A stretch of DNA of 8,326 bases, from positions 1 through 8,326 of the forward strand of contig CAJXHW010000070.1 in assembly GCA_913054565.1 (NCBI GenBank). The letters run 5' to 3'. Source of the DNA: an uncultured Kordia sp. (GTDB lineage: Bacteria > Bacteroidota > Bacteroidia > Flavobacteriales > Flavobacteriaceae). The translations under genes and the position numbers were made by a program. Below, one piece after another: positions 6,901 through 8,326 of this stretch (the stretch's first letter is position 1; every line of letters begins with the position of its first letter). The notes under the pieces are model-generated. The model was given only the letters and a program-made list of their open reading frames with translations, was not told the origin of the DNA and made no database searches.

Positions 6901-8083
6901 TTTTAACATCACCATCTACAGTAATGGTTATAGTCTTTTTCTCAAACTCACAGATGCTGATTAATCCTTTTTGAGATTTTAATTTTCTTTGGTAAAATAT
7001 AATAACATCTCTTATCTCTTCTTTTAAAGATTCAGTAAATTCAGGGTAAAATTTAGATTGTGTTTCCCATATTTGTTCAAATTCATCTAAATAATCTTGT
7101 CTGTAGAATACTTGATTTTTTAAACTCGTATGATTATTTTCTTGTATCTGAGCATAAAGGTGTTCACCAACCGTTATCTTGTTAAAAAACAGATGTTTAC
7201 TTCTATCACCTATTGCTCCTAAATAACCGCTAGATTTATTTAAATCATTATTGATTTCTTGTAAAACGATTGCTAGTAGTTCTAAATCAAGCTTAGTATG
7301 TAATGCTTCTGTTCGCCACTGATATTTCTCTTTTCGTTTTTCAGTAGCTGTACCTTTATGGCTTATGCCTTTAATATCAAAGGGTTTTGCACAGATAGCC
7401 CAAGTTTGTGTTTTGTTTTTCCCTTCTAAATTTTCAAATAATTCTTTTGTTAAAATTGTAGGGTAATGTTTCTTTTGAAATTCCCATATGTTATGAAACT
7501 CCTTTTTCAAATCAGATTGATAAAAATCAGGAATATATTTTTTTCCTTTAGAAAGTAATTGATATACAAATTGCCCTGGCGTCAAGTTTTTGTCATATAA
7601 TTCTTTTGCAACAGACATGCCATCAATTAAAGTGCCTTCCTCTTCATTTTTAGCTTTTCGACTACTTTTATACCCTCGCTTTTTATTAATAGTTAAAAGA
7701 ACTCGTGCAAATTCCTCTTTTTCTATTTTTTCCTTAGCCGCACGAGCTCTAAATTTTAATGTTTCATAAGTGTTGTTACTACCAACCTCTGCTAATAGGG
7801 TATCAGGGGTAATAAAATTGTTTTCAGTTAACAACTGTATTAATCGTGACCTTCTTAATTTAAACCGTTGTAAGTTTCTTCTAGCACCTCTAGCCTCAGT
7901 TCTTTTGGCGTTGATCGTTAAAGGGTTTCCTTTTTCAAAATCTATAACCTCATCAGTGCTTAATGGTGTAACACGTACGCCTAATTTTATAATTTCTGAT
8001 GTTTCTTTTTTATTTTCAGCTTCGTTTACAAGCGCCCAACCAATAGATGTTGTCCCTAAATCTAACCCTAATATTTTTTTCAT
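3911..8083 (-). CDS. cas9: CRISPR-associated RNA-guided DNA endonuclease Cas9 (type II-C)
   Basis: Cas9 binds the crRNA:tracrRNA duplex and cuts both strands of matching DNA. I place the start at 8083 (1390 aa, MKKILGLDLGTTSIGW) because Cas9 proteins usually begin just before this RuvC-I motif; an in-frame ATG at 8101 would add only MLLKNN. Neither start has a clear Shine-Dalgarno. Numbered from 8083: RuvC-I with Asp8; arginine-rich bridge helix about 60-84 (KRTEARGARRNLQRFKLRRS); alpha-helical recognition lobe about 85-655; RuvC-II with Glu691 (VRIELARE); HNH domain about 740-890 with the motif DIEHIIPKAKLF (His776) and Asn799 in NLDKSD; RuvC-III with His943 and Asp946 (RHHAMDALAVAF); then the WED and PAM-interacting region to the end, with GNNHHVAIYKDAKGN near 1236-1250. 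All nuclease residues are intact. The length suits the large Cas9s of Bacteroidota II-C loci and exceeds the roughly 1000-1100 aa of Neisseria or Campylobacter. A motif of about 50 residues seems duplicated (1048-1102 and 1129-1178). It is the first gene of cas9-cas1-cas2. The PAM cannot be read from the sequence. Confidence 0.98.
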   Translation of the reverse strand: MKKILGLDLGTTSIGWALVNEAENKKETSEIIKLGVRVTPLSTDEVIDFEKGNPLTINAKRTEARGARRNLQRFKLRRSRLIQLLTENNFITPDTLLAEVGSNNTYETLKFRARAAKEKIEKEEFARVLLTINKKRGYKSSRKAKNEEEGTLIDGMSVAKELYDKNLTPGQFVYQLLSKGKKYIPDFYQSDLKKEFHNIWEFQKKHYPTILTKELFENLEGKNKTQTWAICAKPFDIKGISHKGTATEKRKEKYQWRTEALHTKLDLELLAIVLQEINNDLNKSSGYLGAIGDRSKHLFFNKITVGEHLYAQIQENNHTSLKNQVFYRQDYLDEFEQIWETQSKFYPEFTESLKEEIRDVIIFYQRKLKSQKGLISICEFEKKTITITVDGDVKNKIIGPRVVPKSSPVFQEFKIWQNLNNLEFSSKSAVNSKLELSIEDKEFLFNELNLRGELKDSQVLKLLNLKTKDWKCNYETIEGNTTNKAIFNVLQHLSHDEGYGFDWNKKTASEIIEELQTTLPLLGIDKGLLTFDVNSPNLKTEKSYQLWHLLYSAEDDVKITKADEVVYGKNSVDLKKKLHEKYGIPIQYTALFANISLQPDYGNLSHKAIRKIMPYLQEGHDYSEACKLAGYNHSNSITKEENLKRELKDKLEIVTKNSLRNPVVEKILNQLVNVVNQIIDTYGKPDEVRIELARELKKSAKERKLMTAGIAAATKRNDGFKKILQKAPFNILNPTKNDVVKYRLYKELEPLGYKTLYTNQYIAPQQLFSKDIDIEHIIPKAKLFDDSFSNKTLAFRRVNLDKSDMTSFDFISDKYNTELEGYINRVNTLYNNGKGEFSKAKYLKLLMEECNLPDGFIERDLRNTQYIARKAKNMLHEVIRDVYATTGSITDRLRGDWDLINVMKELNLPKYRALGLTTYEERKNGNKVEQIIDWTKRNDHRHHAMDALAVAFTTHNHIQYINNLKAKSDKNSIIYSIQQSITSKDDKNKRVFNAPMPNFREDAKKHIERILISFKTKNKVVTKNVNTIKTKNGLLKKVQLTPRGQLHKETVYGKSKREVIKQEKVGGTFSIEKINTITKQEYRDLLLKRLAEHNNDPKKAFTGKNSLAKQSILLSDGKDLPILVTTKTYETIYTIRKAVTPDNFKDLKSLQKILDKRTRILLEERLSKHNGNAKEAFTNLDTNPIWLNEDQGIQLKRVTITGVANVEALHDKKDHLGKPILNSNGHTQAVDFVSTGNNHHVAIYKDAKGNIHDDVVSLYKATTRANLGEPIIGKDYNKEIGWEFLFTLKQNELFVFPNDDFNLLELDLLDNKNYALISPHLFRVQKFSKVEYGNSAVRDYMFRHHLETQIKDVKPLKEIAYINLKSVARMKNIIKVRINHIGEIVQVGEY

Positions 8084-8168
8084 ATTGTTTTTTAATAACA
8101 TTTTAAATTTACAATAAAAAGAAAAAAGCAGAATGCGGAAACCCGTAAAAAAAATTGTTTTTTTTTGT
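8084..8168. promoter_or_regulatory. Divergent intergenic region between cas9 and the tracrRNA
   Basis: This 85-bp AT-rich stretch must hold the start signals for cas9 on the minus strand and at least the upstream part of the tracrRNA promoter on the plus strand. On the minus strand TAAATTTA (8111-8104) differs from TAnnTTTG only in the last base and would start transcription close to the in-frame ATG at 8101. That would favour the downstream ATG at 8083, but no TTG box sits 17-23 nt upstream. A run of 8 A (8147-8154), TTG, then 9 T (8158-8166) makes a mirror of A and T tracts. The assignment of the cas9 promoter is weak. Confidence 0.35.
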
Positions 8169-8176
8169 TATATTTG
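8169..8176 (+). promoter_or_regulatory. -7 promoter box of the tracrRNA (TATATTTG)
   Basis: TATATTTG matches all six defined bases of the Bacteroidota -7 consensus TAnnTTTG. The expected start point, some 5 nt downstream, falls at about 8181, the first base of the anti-repeat. No TTG or TTTG lies at the usual 17-23 nt upstream; the only TTG nearby (8155-8157) is 11 nt away. The neighbouring A and T tracts may compensate. The exact box and its spacing to the RNA make the call fairly good. Confidence 0.6.
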
Positions 8177-8180
8177 TAAA

Positions 8181-8202
8181 ACAATTTGAAATCAATTCAC
8201 AA
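8181..8202 (+). repeat. CRISPR anti-repeat within the tracrRNA
   Basis: This 22-nt element is complementary without bulge or mismatch to the 5' half of the CRISPR repeat. It fixes the transcription direction of the array as plus strand, because the paired half must lie directly 3' of each spacer. The match ends at 8180, where A faces A at repeat position 24. Confidence 0.95.
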
Positions 8203-8236
8203 TAAGGATTATTCCGTTGTGAAAACATTTAAGTTT

Positions 8237-8267
8237 GCCTCTCGACTTTAACTGGGAGGCTTTTTTT
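8237..8267 (+). terminator. Intrinsic terminator of the tracrRNA
   Basis: GCCTCTCG (8237-8244) pairs with TGGGAGGC (8253-8260), with two G-U pairs in the RNA, around an 8-nt loop. Seven T follow at 8261-8267. The hairpin also serves as the 3' stem-loop of the tracrRNA, which is usual for these RNAs. Confidence 0.9.
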
Positions 8268-8326
8268 ATGTCTTGCCCCAAACTGCATAAAGTTCATTTA
8301 TTTTAGATACTGGTAAAAGCACCTAT
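8268..8326. other. Unassigned sequence at the right edge
   Basis: These 59 bp follow the tracrRNA terminator. A 12-codon frame opens with the ATG at 8268 on the plus strand but has no support. On the minus strand, frames entering from outside stop within about 30 bp of the window edge, so the end of a gene lying to the right is possible but cannot be shown. Confidence 0.3.

Larger units (their letters stand above)
8181..8267 (+). ncRNA. tracrRNA (trans-activating CRISPR RNA)
   Basis: Positions 8181-8202 are a perfect 22-nt reverse complement of CRISPR repeat positions 2-23, and U8203 can add a G-U pair with repeat position 1. After this anti-repeat comes a short hairpin, GGA (8206-8208) with TCC (8213-8215) around TTAT, in the place of the nexus that Cas9 grips. 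The stretch GTTGTGAAAACATTTAAG is single-stranded in outline, and an intrinsic terminator (8237-8267) makes the 3' end. The predicted RNA is about 87 nt, starting near 8181 from the -7 box at 8169-8176. It pairs with the pre-crRNA, and the duplex is bound by Cas9 and probably cut by RNase III. Its place upstream of cas9 on the opposite strand is a recognised type II arrangement. The boundaries are predicted from signals, not measured. Confidence 0.92.

Noticed and set aside
2668..8083. Subtype II-A or II-B
   Set aside because: No csn2 or cas4 is present; cas2 is followed directly by the array terminator, leaving only cas9, cas1 and cas2, which is II-C.
8084..8101. Upstream in-frame ATG of cas9 at 8101
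   Set aside because: It adds only MLLKNN before the canonical MKKILGLDLGTTS start, has no ribosome binding site, and may lie at or before the transcription start.
7770..8117. 115-codon open frame on the plus strand opposite the cas9 start
   Set aside because: It lies antisense to the conserved RuvC-I and bridge-helix coding sequence, and its protein resembles no family I know.
8288..8326. Plus-strand frame ending in DTGKSTY, resembling a P-loop
   Set aside because: It has no start codon, an upstream stop at 8288, and too few residues; GKST alone is not evidence.

Overview
The window carries a complete type II-C CRISPR-Cas locus from an AT-rich genome, most likely a member of the Bacteroidota (Flavobacteriaceae-like). 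The reasons are low GC in coding and non-coding DNA alike, a large Cas9 of about 1390 aa, a Cas2 ending in QQLELF, a 46-nt CRISPR repeat beginning GTTGTG, a Bacteroidota-type -7 promoter box (TAnnTTTG) in front of the tracrRNA, and no convincing Shine-Dalgarno sequences.

Layout from left to right. (1) Positions 3-665, plus strand: the C-terminal part of a HipA-family serine/threonine kinase gene whose 5' end lies outside the window. (2) Positions 682-2551: a CRISPR array of 25 repeats (46 bp) and 24 spacers, all exactly 30 bp, so the period is a constant 76 bp. It starts only 16 bp after the hipA stop codon. (3) Positions 2554-2599: a strong intrinsic terminator on the plus strand, 2 bp after the last repeat. 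(4) Minus strand, tightly packed operon cas9 (8083-3911), cas1 (3899-3012), cas2 (3006-2668), converging on the array. There is no csn2 or cas4, which defines subtype II-C. (5) Positions 8181-8267, plus strand: a tracrRNA of about 87 nt, divergent from cas9. It opens with a perfect 22-nt anti-repeat and ends in an intrinsic terminator. (6) Positions 8268-8326: no gene can be supported.

How the parts work together. The anti-repeat pairs with positions 2-23 of the repeat only if the array is read on the plus strand, and the terminators after the array and after the tracrRNA agree with that direction. The pre-crRNA and tracrRNA form a duplex held by Cas9 (presumably trimmed by host RNase III). 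Cas9 cuts target DNA with its HNH and RuvC sites, all of whose catalytic residues are present. Cas1 and Cas2, also with intact active sites, would add new spacers. The locus therefore looks functional.

The most interesting points are the near absence of a leader between hipA and the first repeat, a possible promoter embedded in every repeat (TTG-N18-TATTTTTA), a palindrome with a GCAA loop at the 3' end of each repeat, and an apparent internal duplication in the C-terminal part of Cas9. I see no evidence of a wholly new system; the locus is a well-preserved example of a known subtype with some unusual local architecture.
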